64,000 nt of DNA from assembly GCA_022316685.1 (NCBI GenBank), contig JAKJHU010000109.1:496001-560000 (forward strand), read 5' to 3'. The stretch is from Progne subis subis (lineage: Eukaryota; Chordata; Aves; Passeriformes; Hirundinidae). The stretch's first letter is position 1. Each line of letters starts with the position of its first letter. Shown one piece after another: positions 1 through 13,100 of this stretch. The notes beneath the pieces are model-generated. The model saw only the letters and a program-made list of their open reading frames with translations. It had not been told where the DNA came from and did no database searches. The position numbers were made by a program, and so were the translations under genes.

Positions 1-179
1 CAGATGTGCTCGGACCAGGAGGTCGCGTGCAAATCCAGCCCAGAGCCCAGAACTGCACCCAGGCTCACACACAGAGACAGCACCCTCACAACTCCTTCCT
101 TGACAAAGAGCCTGGGTTAGATGCTTCAATAAACCCTGGGAAATCTGTATGCCAGGCGTGAGCCCAGCACAGGCTCCCT
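1..179. other. Unassigned intergenic sequence at the left edge
   Basis: Unique-looking sequence with no exon, repeat family or motif that I can support. Confidence 0.6.
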
Positions 180-335
180 GGGCGACCTTGGGCAGGTCAT
201 TTATTTCTCAGTAGCAATAAGACTGATAACACTTCTATCTGCCTCGCCTGTTCAGACCTTAAGCTCCTCAGACAGAGCCTGTCTCTTCCATGCACTGAGC
301 CTGGAACAGTTGGGGCCTCTTAGGATAATCATCTG
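180..335 (+). repeat. MIR-like ancient SINE relic (amniote type)
   Basis: The stretch GACCTTGGGCAGGTCATTTA matches the conserved core of MIR/CORE-SINEs. It is followed by a diverged A/T-rich part (ATAAGACTGATAACACTTC). The 3' portion, TTAAGCTCCTCAGACAGAGC then CTGTCTCTTCCATGCA and GAACAGTTGGGGCCTCTTAGG, resembles the tail of amniote MIR variants seen in reptiles. The copy is old and gapped. Confidence 0.6.
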
Positions 336-3300
336 CCTTACAGTAGTTAACAGCAGCAACGCACACAGCAGTGCCTTGCGCAGGGATGCGCTACCCCAGG
401 AACAATGCAAAGGGAAACAAGTACAAAGCAGGAAGTTGTGGATGAGCAGAACAGGGACTTTATCCAATGCAAACGTATTTTTGAGCTCTGGGATCGAACT
501 GGAAGGCAGGTTTTGGGCTGTAACGACAGAAATCGTGTTATTACCCATTTGCACAGCCTGACAGCACAGCCCCATGCAGAATGCATGAAAGCTCTCCCTT
601 TCTATTATGCTTAGGGGCTGTGATGGAAACTCATTTTTTCTTCTTTTCATAAATAAAACCATAAATGACTAGCAGTCTGGAAAGGCAAAGTCTTGCAGGG
701 GGGGAGCCGCTCTCATGTTTTATCAATGAGGAAGCAGAGCACTGGGCATCATGATTTGTCTGTTTGCCTGTTTTCATTATCTTTTGAATGTTAACATTAA
801 AGCCTTCTGGAGACTGTATTTAAAAATCCGGTGTCGAATGACTATTTGAATAGAGATGAAATGCACCTTTGAGAATAGCAGGTAATAGCAAGGCTTTGCT
901 TCTGCCTGTGAGCTGAGAAATGTGTTGTAATGTCAGTGCTGGGTTTTGCTGAAAAATTCTTTCCTGTTCCAGGTTCTCCTTGCCCTTTGCTCAACAGCAG
1001 CCAAAGGAGAGCTGGGGGCCACGGGATCCCAAACTGCAGCACTTTGTGCTAAGAATGACCAAAGATGCAGCTGCTCTGACTCACTTCAGGCTGTGAGTGC
1101 TGCCCAAGCACACACAAGCTGCTTCCAGGTTTCAATCCCAGTCCCTCCACCGGGAGTTGGAGTGCTCAGGGATGCTCCCAATAAAAGGGATGTGCAGAGG
1201 TAAAAACAGCTCTACTTTTATACCTGCTTCTTATGCCCTACAAAGTAGAGCCTGAAACCCTCAGGCCAGCTTTTGTTTTGCTGATTTTTTAAACTTTATT
1301 TGGTTGTCTTCATTTCTGCTCAGGATTTTTTTATTAGACATTCAGGTCTTGTCATTTCTGTTTCTGCAGAAGATTCTGTGGATGGGTAGAGAACTAATAG
1401 GTTTAAGATATCAGGGGAACCAATGAATTGCAAGAGCCCTAAAAAATCACAAACAGATTTTTATCTAAAATGAGGCAGTTGCTTAAAGGGTACCACAAAG
1501 ATGCATTTTACTAACATAACAAATGTTCAGGCCAGCTTCTGCTTAGCAGGAGGTGCAGACTGCTTAGGAAATTTGCTTCACAGCCCACCCAAAAATGCTG
1601 AGACAAGTGCAAAAGCCATACACATCTGCTTTTGTGCACATACACACAGGGATTTTCAACAAGGAGTAAGCAACTTTCCTGTGAATTCCTCTGCTCCTCT
1701 TACTGGTTTCTGACAGACTCTCCCCAATTTCACCAGTGCATTCTGTGCAAGAGCAGCTGATAATTATCCTCTATTGGGCACCAAAGCCAGAAATGATGGG
1801 TGAGATCACATTTCCAATTTCATACACACATATATGTTGCTTATGGCACAATTCAGTCCTTCTGTCACTGCTCTGCTACAGAAATACTGGCAATGGAGAA
1901 CAATTATCTGCTTGTGCCCTTCTGTCCCTCCTGATGGAGATGAAAAAAAACATGGCAAAAGAGTGAAAAAGATTTACCAAACTCTCTGAAGCAGACCTGC
2001 CACTTCTGAGCCTCCTGGAGCAGTTACTACCACATGTGCAGTGTACAGATGAAGGAAACCATTGATTCGAACACCTGATCAACTCAAAGGAAAAGCAAAA
2101 AACATCAGAGCCCAGAAAGTGGACCATTAGCTAACTGTGAGTGGCAAGATGAATTCATTCCTGTGTTTCTTCCTTGCTTCTTTACCAAGGCCCATCTCCA
2201 GAGCCAATTCCTACCCAGGAGCAGGGTGCAGGCTGGACTCCCACCTGACTCCACAGTTGGTTATGGGGAAGCCAGATTCCTTATGGAATCTGTGATTAAA
2301 GATGCTGCACCCCAGCTGCACTCAGACAGGTGCTTATCTGCCCAGAGAACTCATTAAGTGGATAGTAAAACTGAAAGGGAAATCATTGGGATCTAAAGTG
2401 CAGGCCTAAAGATGAGCACAGTCCCCAGCGTGCTCCTGAATCAGGGCCAGGGTAAGCAAAGAGCAGAGAAAAGGGAATTATTTCAGCTTTTTTCCCTTCT
2501 GGATGCTCCATATGCTCCAGCCAGCTGTTCTGGGTTTGTTCACACTCATTACAGTGGGTATGTGTGACAGCCTCTACCTCCCTTCAGAGTGACTCAATCA
2601 AACAGGGTCTCAAACGGTTTGTGCCAGGCTTTAACGCCGGTGGTGCCGCCCCAGAGCTCCACAGCCCCATCTCTCCTCCCCAAAACAATGGCTCTAACGA
2701 GTCCCACCTTGTTAGGTGTGCTCAGAGGAAGCTTTGGTGACTGTTCAGCCAGTTTCCTCCTTCACCCACTGCACACCTGCCATCTTTGACACATTTTGGC
2801 TACAAAGCTTCACTAAAACAGCAAAGCCAATTTGTTTGAGGTGAGACAAATTTACAGCTAAGAAGGTGTTCTGAGGAAGAAATTCACAGGCTTGGAGCTT
2901 TCATGGCCCCAGAAGCATTCCCAGGTGACTCCCAGTGCCTCCACCCCTGCAGCCATGTCACTGTCCCCTGTGTGTCCCCAGAGGGAGCAATAACCCAGCA
3001 TAAGCTGTGCACAGCACTGGGCCAAACCCCGAGCTCTGGGCTGAGGAGCACCTTACACACCCAACAGCACATGCCAGGACCCCGCCCCTCATTTATTCCC
3101 AAGGAGAGGGGCTCTCTGCTAGGAAAAAAATCTTTGGGGTCTAGTATTTTGTCATTTCTTCCAAAAACTGCCGTGCCACTCGCCCACAGTGGGTCTGAAC
3201 CATGTTGACAGGAGAATTTGGCTGTTTTCCTGCTACTGTCCCAAACAATCATATCTCCAAAACACTTGCAGCCTTCTCTGTGCCTTTCTTTTCTTATTAT

Positions 3301-6300
3301 TTCACCCATTCAAACACCAGAAATCCTTCCCCATCATTTTTTTCCCAGCAGATTCCCTTTCCAGTGGCTCAGAGTGGGTCCTCCCACTGTTCCCCATGTT
3401 GTCTCTCAGCTTTAATCAAAGTCACTTCCTTATTTCCCATCTGATTACCCAAGTGCTGCCTGGCCCTCAGCCACCCTCAGAGCTGGCATAAGCAGGTGCA
3501 GCTCTGACAAAGTGACATCAATCCATGTGCACCCTGAATTGGAGTTGTCTTCCTGATGGGGACCTCTTGATCCCAAGCACTTCTGAAAGCACAGTCCCGT
3601 GCTTTGCACATGTGACTGAAGCACGGGAGATGAGGCAGCTCTGGCCTCTTTAACCTACCCAAGGATCACCAAATGAAGACTCTGCCTCGTTCTGCACACC
3701 TCCCTCCCTCTCTTTGAAATGCAAATGCACTCTCTTCAGTTCGGTATTGGGTCAGAGGGATTGATGAGCCTGCTGAGAGCTCCTGTGGTATCAGCAGAGC
3801 CTTCATTCCCATTTCTCACAGCCAAATCACTCTGTGCTCTCCCTTGTTGTCCCGTTACCAGGTTCTCCCGTTTGAGTCCCTCCCCAGCTAAAAGGCTGCG
3901 GTGCTCCCTTCAGCTTCAGGCAAAGGTGTCAACCACACAATGAAAATGGGATTTTTCTGCACCAGCTACAGCTCTGCACAGGTGGTGGAGACGGTCAGAC
4001 ACAGCCGGTCCCTCGCACCTACAGCTCGTACCTGGCACAAGGCAGCAAGTGTAACCTGAGGAGAAGAGGAAATGGACTGGTTCTCCTTTCTTGTCCAGTT
4101 CCCAGCTGACTGAGAAATGCCTCTCTGCAGATTCATCTTCTGGGAACTGCCAGAGTCCCAGAGCCCACATAGATACAAACCAGAGCCCGGTTTTCAGAAG
4201 ATAATATTTGTGCCAGAAGCCTTGGAAGTATTTCTAAGCTACAAGCAACACTCTGCTGACTCACACTTGCATAGAAAGCCATTCAGTTTTCAGAAGCATC
4301 AATGATATCTGCCCAGGGACCTCCAGCTCTTTGAGTTATTAGGTTTGTTTTACTAGAGAAGCCAGCACAAAATCTTGTGTTTTGGACACCATCAGAATTT
4401 GAGCAGTGGAACTCTTTGTTTCAGGGGGCTGGATGCTATAAATTCTTGTAAGCTGAAAGAGCGACTGAACAAATTCAAGGGAGAAAACCCCACCTAGAGC
4501 TACCGATTGTAGGAAATGGCATTTGGCTAAGAATGTCAAATCTCTGGAGATGGAGACAATATATTATGAGGTGTCACTACATGCTTACCCTGTCCCTACA
4601 CTCATCCTCAGGCATCTGCTATTTGCCACTGCAGGAGAAGGAGCACTTGGCTGGAGGAGTGCTCTTATTTAGGCTAAGGCAAGCAAAGCACCCTCAAATA
4701 CACCTGTACACCAAAACTACCTGCACAAACCTTCCCAAGGCTGCCCACTGTCACCACGTTGCACCAGGAGCTACAACAAAGAGCCAGTGTCATGATGAAT
4801 GATTTGCCTCTTGGTACACTTCAGAGAGAACTCCTGTCTAGGGTCAGAGACTGCATTTACCTCTAACACCTTCGACACCCAAGGCAGCAGCAGAGAAAAG
4901 CCACCCCAAGCTCATTTCACAGCCAGCAGTTTGGAGAGCATGGCCAGAAGGCAAGTGGCCTCAGATGAGCCGATTTCTCCCTCTCCCTGAGAGCAGTGAC
5001 TGTGATACCAGCAGCCGCACACAGAGCTGTCTATCTGCATTCCTCAGCTTGGATGGGATGAACCCCAACTCCAGCAACACACACACAGAACAGGACTTAC
5101 ACCTCGTTGCCATGTATGATGGAGTAATGCACTGCTGGAGGCTCAGTCTTCCATCAGAATTGTTTTTGAGGAATTACAGGACAGCATCTCTGTGAACACC
5201 CCGAGAGGGGCTGTTCTCAAACACCCCTGTGCCTTGGGCCACGGCAGGCAAGTTCCTGATCACAATAACCCCTGCAACTGGCCAAAGGAAAAGCAAACAA
5301 GACCAGTCCCACTGTGATTCTAGGGAGAAGGATGTGCAAAGAAGGATTCCCAAGGTCATGGCTGAGAAACCACGTCCACAGCTGCACCAGCAGCTGTCAG
5401 GCTCTGACTTTGCTCAGGAGGTGTCTGGGACATAAAGGACATCACCGAGCACAGGGACTCTGTGTGGACAGCATGTTTCAGGCTCCTGTGACCTGGGCAC
5501 AGAGAATAAAGCCCACCTGCTCATTCTCTAAATGCAGAGCTGTGCACCAGCCCTTCAGATGCAATTCAGCCTCATGCTGGAAAGGCAAAGGGAGGTGCTA
5601 AAGGCCAGGGCTTCTCCTTTTTTCCTTGACAGCTCTGAAACACCAAATATACCACAGCATCTGGCTAAGCAGCCTGGTGCATGCTGTCACTGCCTTGCCA
5701 AGGAGACTGACTGACGGATTAGATCAGACACACAGCTAATGGGCTGGGACATCTTGACGCCCCATCTCAAGCCAATTCCTGTTTGCAGCATTAATCTCCA
5801 GTGACAGAGGGCCCCCCAACATGCAGAAGCCAGCTGTGCAGCACTCTAAGTAGGACATCATGTCATACATGCTAAGGTGATCATGAGGGACTGCTGAGGT
5901 GTCTTGATGCATGCTAGAGCAGAACATCCCAATAAGAAACTCTGCCACTGATAAGAGGAAAGGCTGAAATGGCTGTTGTGAGCAGTGGAGTAGGACAGAG
6001 AAGTCACAGGATACAGATGGGAGGGCTGAAGTCTCCCTAAAGACAGACTGTGTGTAACCCATCGCTAAGCTCCCCATCAGCAGATGTACAAAGCGCTTTC
6101 CTGTCGCTGGGAGATCTCAGATATCTCTAAAATGAATGCCACAGAGCAGCCATGAAATGAAACCTTGATGGGGGAGGGTGGTCTCCCTCACGGCCCGCAC
6201 TGCGCACGCAGCGATCCATCAGCCCTGTCGCTCACGGGCTGGCTGCAGCCACAGCCTCTCCCTCTCCCCCACGTTCCAGGTGACCTCTGCCTGATCTCCA

Positions 6301-6987
6301 CTTCAAATGCTCCATCTCTAGCCCCTGTGTCTTCCCTGGCGGCACATCCACCCTCTGCTTCTGCCACAGAGCTATGAATCATGATAGAATAATAAGCTGG
6401 TTTATGAGCTGCACACAAGCCCAAAGGACCAAAGAGCGGAATAAATCGCTACAAAGCCCTCTAAGCCGATTTATTCATTTAACAGTTTCTTGCTTTGACT
6501 CCAGCCTCCTCTAACCGGTGTCCAAACATCGTGGTAGTACAACAGGAAAAACAGCAACCTTCTTTCAAGAGGTTCATCACTTTTGTCTTTTCGAGACCGA
6601 GAGATGAACTGCCCTGCAGAGGATTTGAAGCCCGGCCTGCCAGCTGAATGCATCGCTGCTCTGGCTGACCCCCAGGCTTGCAGCGAGGCCTGCAGCCCTG
6701 GTAACACGTACATGAACTGCTCACACAGCCCGGCCAGGGAAAGACACTGCCTCCACTCCAGGGCCCTCTTGTCCTCAGGATAGCAGATGGGGATTTAATC
6801 ATGGGCCTCTCTTGGAGAGCAGCAAGGCTTCCAAAGTTGAACACAGCTGTTTGCTGACTGGTGCTACAGTATAGTGTCAATAAAGGGAACTTTGCCTTTC
6901 TTTTACACCAAGGATCATGACACCCAGCAGATACCGGTCCCCCCAGGCAGAGCTGCACCCATATGATAGCTGAGAATCGCTGACCGT
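336..6987. other. Intergenic sequence, no gene seen
   Basis: Stops are frequent in all frames. The longest open frames (136 codons minus at 252-662, 141 codons minus at 2884-3309, and the right end of a minus frame at 6479-7141) overlap frames on the other strand and have random-looking cysteine/serine/proline-rich composition. I see no splice-bounded exon, tRNA or clear repeat. Some relics may be too diverged to recognise by eye. Confidence 0.6.
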
Positions 6988-7092
6988 GGGTCAAACAGGA
7001 AACTGAGGCAAGGCAGGCTGAACACACCGATCCAAGTTTGTCTTTCGAGGTAGGTACAGAGCTGGGACAGAAACCTTCAGATTCCTCCTTCG
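6988..7092 (-). repeat. MIR-like relic, reverse orientation
   Basis: The plus-strand phrases CAGGAAACTGAGGCAAGG and, further on, GTACAGAGCTGGGACAGAAACC follow the order of a reverse-complement MIR core (GGAAACTGAGGCA ... GCAGAGCTGGGAATAGAACC). The intervening sequence is diverged. A profile search would be needed to fix the ends. Confidence 0.42.
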
Positions 7093-7519
7093 TGTCCCTC
7101 ACCATCCTAGCTCCCCTTTCACCTTTTCCCCAAACCCTCATGCCTATAGCTCAAGAAGCCTGTCTGTCCTTCAGGCTTACCCATTCCTGGGTTTGCTCAC
7201 TCCAGCCTCCCCAGGATGCTGGTAAGAAAGTTGTACTTCTGGAGCTTTTTCAACTTTGTCACAGCTCAGGTACTGAGAATAAACAGCGCATGGTCACACA
7301 GGATTTCCCTTTGAGCAGCCACTCACAGAAATCCAGGTAAGTACCCAAGCCTGGAGTTGCTCCTCAACCTCACCACAGAGAGTGTGATCTACCATGACAC
7401 ACATGACCCAGCAACTGGAGATCCCAGACCTGTTTCTCCATCTGCCCTTGAATTACCTGAATGGCTCAGGTAAAAAGGTGTTCTCACCTGTAAGAAATGC
7501 TTGCAATTGCTCTGTAAAC

Positions 7520-7595
7520 TCTTTCTTCTTCTTTTTTTTTTTTCTTTTTTCTTTTTTTTTTTTTTCTTTTTTCTTTTTTCTTTTTTTTTCCTTTT
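7520..7595 (+). repeat. Long polypyrimidine (T/C) tract
   Basis: About 75 nt contain only T and C, with T runs of 6-15 broken by single C residues. The minus strand is correspondingly pure A/G, which produces the lysine/arginine-rich open frame seen there. No TSD or polyadenylation signal marks it as a retroposon tail. Such tracts are length-polymorphic and able to form triplex DNA. Confidence 0.9.
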
Positions 7596-9363
7596 GAGGG
7601 TGAGAAAAACTGTGCAATGACTCAATAATTCAGCCCAGTGGAACATTCATGGGGGATACAGAAAAGGGTCAAGGTCCCATGGCAGACTCCAGTGCTGCTC
7701 CCTAAGCCCATCTTTGACTGCCAGGTGCTACATGAATGCAGAATATTGCTCTCCTGTAGATGATTTGGACAGGAACTATGAAGGGAGAAGCAGCAGGGCA
7801 CAGCTATAAGAGAAGTAAGCACAAGATGGCATCTATTAGCAAGCATCCAATTTAGTGACTACCCATAAACCAGCAGAATGAATAAGAGACATTAATGGAG
7901 CTCTCACAGGCCTTTGCCATTACTTTTTCACATGAGCATCACAGCAAAAAGGAAGTCTTAAGAGTAAGTTGAGTCCCTTGATTCATTACTCCCTCTAAAG
8001 TCCCAAAAGCCCCAAAGTGAGACAGAAAGCACCAAAACAAACTGCAAGCAGCTTTTCCCTGATCCAGAAGAGTTTTACCCTTTGGGAGGTAGCTGGCCAT
8101 TTTTACTGATGTGCTCCCTGCGAAATCCACAAGATTTTCTGAAATCCCTCTGCAGAACAGCTGGCTTTCCAACTGTGTTGCCTGCATGCTCAGAGTATCC
8201 CTAATTTATCTCCATGGGGATGAGAGGAGCCAAGAGAAAGGAATCTAGTCCTCATTCAAATGAATCCCCCTTTGCTTTCAAAAAAGCCCAGGGATCTCTC
8301 AGTTGGCATTTTTGTCCGTGACTAAACATTGGTGGAAGGTGGAATGTGTGGTTTAAAGTAACAGTTCACTATCAATACAGACAACTCACATTGCCTCTGC
8401 TTTGCAGGAGGAGTCTGGGCTTTGAGAGGCTTTTACAACTTCCTTTCTTCTACATAATTAAAAAGTGATTAGTTTTGCAGCGCAGGAGAGAATCCCATTT
8501 CACATCCTGTGGGCAGCGAGAAGCTAAAGCAGGGGAGAGAGAGGCACGTTTTGCAACTAGAGGATAAACGGCCTTCAAAAAATTGTGGAGGAGGAACGAA
8601 AATTGCAAGGAAAGGAGAGGCTGGAAGAGAGGAGGGGCTATTCAAGTCCTGTAGGGGTGCAAATTTTAGCAAAGTACTTGCTTCAAGATCAGGGTTGAGG
8701 TCCATTTAGCAGAGCAGCAGGGGAGAATCAAAACCAAATTAGTAAAGACAATGAATTCTTCCCTGTGCGCTCGGTGCAGGCTCAACTCAGCACCCATCGC
8801 AGCTGTTGGAAATCCTCCAAATGACTGCACTGACCCTCAAAGCCTGCCAGCAAGGCCTGGGCTAGGAACCACTGACAGGAGCTGCCCAGGGCCCAACCAA
8901 ACCTGGAGTGTCTGAAGGAATCCCACGTGCACAGGAATCTCTTCAGCTCCGTGGGTACGGGCCAAAGCCTCGTGCTGGAGCGCAGGCGAAGCTGCTGGTC
9001 AAACAGCAAACCGAAAAACGCAGGCTGACCTCTATCACTGCATCCGTGTCTTTAGGAAGGACAGTGCCACATCCTCCGTGCAAAGATGGAGAGCAGCAGT
9101 TCAGGGAGCAGCAGTGGGGGCTGTCATACACAACACGAGGCACAGCTCGTGTCTGTCCTGTGCTGCCACCCAGCCAGGCAACGTCACCCCAGCACGGTGC
9201 TGATGCTGAGCTGCCCACAGAACAGGCAGAGCCCACCTGTGCTGCTTGGGAGAGCTCCTGCAGCAGTACCACTACTTGCATGTGAAACAGTCAATTTAAA
9301 TTTGGCCCTGGCCTGTTTTGAAGAGCAGCAGCCTCAGAGCAATCACACTGTACATACAAAAAG

Positions 9364-9390
9364 TTTTCTTTCTTTCTTTTTTTTTTTTTT
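9364..9390 (+). repeat. T-rich simple repeat, (TTTC)n then T run
   Basis: A 27-nt pyrimidine tract with three TTTC-like units followed by a T run of about 15. Confidence 0.85.
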
Positions 9391-10023
9391 AACCTTTAAA
9401 ACAGCTCTGGCACTGATTTCAAAGGCATGCAGGCAGTGTGGTGCTTTCAAGAATCCCTTGGATTCAAGAATCAAGAACCTGACTGTTTTGGGGCACTTAT
9501 TAAGAGCCCACAAAGTACTTTTTGAACAAGGGACTTGGCCCCTTGAAGGCATTCTGTTGCTGTGAATCTTCCAACTGCATGGCTTCAGACTGGTTCCATA
9601 ACACAGAGATTGATCCAACACCTCATGGTATTTAGTTCAAACATTTTTTCCTCATTTTCACAGGCAAAATAACCACTTAAATTTGACTTTGCATCAATAA
9701 ATTGCCCGAGATAATAGGATAGATGAAAAGAAGAGCTGACTAGCAGGAAAACATAATAAAAAGGTGCTTGACTGCGTGAGTCAGTTCTGGCCCGTGTGTC
9801 AGCGGCACAATTAGTCCTCCCCTTGCAGGCCACATGGTTTCGTGTTGTATTTGACAGACAAATCAATCCTCCCCTTCTTCTAAGCCCTGTCCAATGAATA
9901 AATCAACAAGGTCACCAGTGCTGCCGCTTCGCCCTTTCCCTGCCGGGCGCCTGGAGCTGGACCCGCTGCCTGGCTCCATCTGCTGTGCTTCCAACAGCAT
10001 CCAGGTGTCCTGGGGAGCACGAG

Positions 10024-10103
10024 GAGTGGTTAAAACACACAACCGGGCAGCAAAAGGCTCTGGGTTTACTCCTGACTACTGTGCTGTCTTGGACAAGTCA
10101 CAC
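10024..10103 (+). repeat. MIR-like relic, 5' tRNA-related half and core
   Basis: Sequence runs GAGTGGTTAAAACACACAAC, then GGCTCTGGGTTTACTCCTGACT, then GTGCTGTCTTGGACAAGTCAC. These appear in the same order and spacing as the MIR start (AGTGGTTAGAGCA), B-box-like part (CTGGGTTCTATTCC) and core (GACCTTGGGCAAGTCAC). The 3' half is not recognisable. Confidence 0.6.
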
Positions 10104-13100
10104 CAGCCCTGAGGCCAAACAACGCATTCACTCAGCAGACATTGTCAGGTAGAGGGGGAAAGCAAGGAACAAGGACCGAAGGACTGGATGCCACTGGTTG
10201 GAATGGGAGCTGCCACGCAGCAGCCAAGGGGGCAGGAGGACACGCTGCAACCCAGCCCACCTCAGCCCAGAGCCCTCCTGCCCGGCACAGCCAGCCCAGG
10301 GCTTTGCTAGAGAGCCCGCAGTGGTTACACCACGCACTATACACTAATTGCCGTGATGATCTGGTCTTGTGCGTGCTCAGGGGCCCTGAGCTCTTGCTGC
10401 AATAATAACAACAGTGGCAGTAATTTACTCAGCTCCAAGTATGTATCAGATGTTTGCCAAACATGCTGGCAGAGGAGGCTGCTGTCCCAAAGCACTCGCT
10501 CTCAGTGGAGAAGAGGGAGAGATGGGAAAACACACACAAGGGGATGGGTGAGAATGGCAGCACATCTGAGACCAGCAGGCCTGTTACAAACCCAGCCCTA
10601 CCCAGCTGTGCTTGCTTTTTTTTGTTTTACCCAAGGCTGTTCCCATGACAAATTTGCTTCAGAACTCCGTACAAGACCGGCATCCCCTCCACTGCAGCCC
10701 CAAGTAAAGTATTTCCCACATCCCCTCTAGCTCCTTCACTCAGACATCTCACCATTTAGCACCCCTGAAATTCCAGCAGCACAACGTCTGGGACCAAAAT
10801 GTTTTTGAGGGCCCACAGAAAGTGCTTCCCTCAGCCTGAGCCAAAGCCCAGGGTGAGAATTGAACATGATTTCTGTGGCAGGCACAGGAGTGGTTGGGAA
10901 AAGGGATGCAAAGGAGGAACCAGCTGAGAAGGCAGAGGTGAGTGCTGAAGGGGACAGGGGTGACACAAAGCGCTCTAGGCCTGAGGTCAAGTGGGGAGAG
11001 TGTCACTCTTCTGATCTTGTGGAGAGGATTCCTTGAGAGAAGAGCACACAGCCCCTGCCAAGGCGTGGGCAGCAGTCAGCCATACACAGGAGAAGCTCGT
11101 CTGAGCTGGGAAATGGCCCAGGGCTCCATGTGACAAGACTCCCACCCTCCAAGGGAGGTGTTTTCTCATTCATACCCTCTCTCATTGCCCCTGACACTGC
11201 CCCACCCTGCCCAGCACTGGCTGTCCTCCTTCCCAACCTGCTTCCACCCTCCCTTCTCTCTGCCAAGCTGACAGGCTGCTTCCAGCACCCAGGGAGCTTT
11301 TCCCCTTCCCTAGGCAGTTCCCTCCCTGGAGAGAGGCCCTGCTTTCCCTCTGCCAGCTCTGAGAGCCTGTGATGCCATGGGAGCCAGTGGCTGCTCCATC
11401 CCTAGTTCTCACCCACACATCCATATGATTTGTGCCTGTGCTGGCACACAAACACTCGGGAGAGCTGCAGGAAACTCGTGCAGGGATAACCCAGCAGCCT
11501 GGCACAGCAGGAGAGCCCTGAATACAAACAGCTGTGAGGGGAAAAAACAGAAAGCAGAACAGAAGGGAGAGCAGAGGCAGGAGGAAGAGACAAGGTGGAT
11601 TTGAAGGAGGAACAGAGGAGTCAAGCAGTGCACCTCAGAGCAGGGCAAAGGATCCTGCAGGAGAAAAGCAAGAGCCTGATGAAGCCCTTGGGGAAATGAT
11701 CAGTAAATCAGTCCTTTTTCCTTGATATTAAAACGAGAATGAGTTACCTATCACTAACTTTGCCTCCTGGAATGGGCCAGGAAAGCCTGGTCCTGAAGAA
11801 CATTGTGGCCTGGAGAAATGTTAGTGTCTTCACCATACCCACTGCCCCCCAAAGGATAGGAGATACTCCCAGGACAAGCACCAGAACAAACGCTCTGTCT
11901 TAGCTGCTAGTCAGAGCAGATCTCTAACATTCTCCTTGAGGCATTCATTGAAAGTTCCATTTAGATACAAAGCAAGAAGAGGAACCCTGCAATGCCTTCT
12001 TTGTCATGCAGCACACTGAAACCTCTTCTGCCTGAGCCCAAAAGCTCTCTGAACAGCTGACTGCCCTCACTAGCTGTTAGCCACAACATCAAGGAAAGGC
12101 TCTGCCAGCTGCTGGAGAGAGAATGCCCATGCAGTAATGAAAGATGACTAACTGTTAGGCCATTGGTACAGATATTAATTACAAATACAGCTTTCTAGAA
12201 TGCAGGCATTCTAGTAATCATGTAAACAAGTCCAACTGCCTTTTTCCTTCAAATTGATGGAATAAGAAGGCAGTCCTCCGGGCTAGTATGAATCACCAAA
12301 ATGCAGCCACCCCCAGGGTGGGATGCAACTGTGTGCAGTGACAGCACTTAATCTATAAAGGCACAAACAAGCATGAATGTACCAGTCACAAGAGGAGACA
12401 GAAGTGAAACAAGGCAGAGAGCACCAAAATTCCTCCCGGCCACAACTTTCCTAAAATGAGAGGAGAAAAACCAAAAGCAGGGCTCTTGTTATTAACCCTG
12501 CCTCTGGCCTTGATGCAGTGACCCTCGTCAGTGACTCCAAGGGCTAAAGGCACCTCAGAGGCTCACACCCCATCCTGAAGACATCCCCATTACAGCCATT
12601 TGCACCTTCCTCACTGGTGTAAGTGTGGCAGGGGTTGAGGATGTTGTAAGGACAGAGCAAAGCACCAGGAAGATGAAGAGCCTGTGGGACTAGGCACGAG
12701 GCCTTCCTCCACACACTGCAACTTGTAGCATCCCTCCCCACACACGTCCCTCCCACACTCCGGAAAACAAGAGCACTGTGGGAGGAGAGATGTCTGCCTG
12801 CTCCTTGGACTCCCTTCACCGCCTCCCTCCTCACCCCAGCACGGAAGAGGCACCTGTATGTCCACTTCAGGAGGCAGAAGCTGCTGCCTCCTGTCCTGTG
12901 GGTCTGTTTAAGCATGGAACATTTCCCCCTCCCGTCTCCCCTTCGCTGGCTTTTACAGCAGCCAGGGTGTACAGGTACTCAGCAGATGCCGAGCTGTAAA
13001 TCCAGTTGCAAGACAATAAATTCAGCTTGCTGAAAACACACATTTATTGCCAGTGAGCACAGGAACTCAGGCTTTTGCAGACAGCGAGGCTATTAAATGC

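Larger units (their letters stand above)
7093..10023. other. Intergenic sequence with pyrimidine tracts
   Basis: Apart from the tracts at 7520-7595 and 9364-9390, nothing gene-like is visible. The open frames at 8908-9285 (+), 9086-9565 (+) and 8943-9281 (-) overlap one another and run through simple sequence, so they are not supported as genes. Confidence 0.6.

Noticed and set aside
6479..7141. 220-codon minus-strand open frame
   Set aside because: Cysteine/serine-rich random-looking composition with no domain. It runs through a MIR-like relic and overlaps other frames, and no suitable splice sites bound it as an exon.
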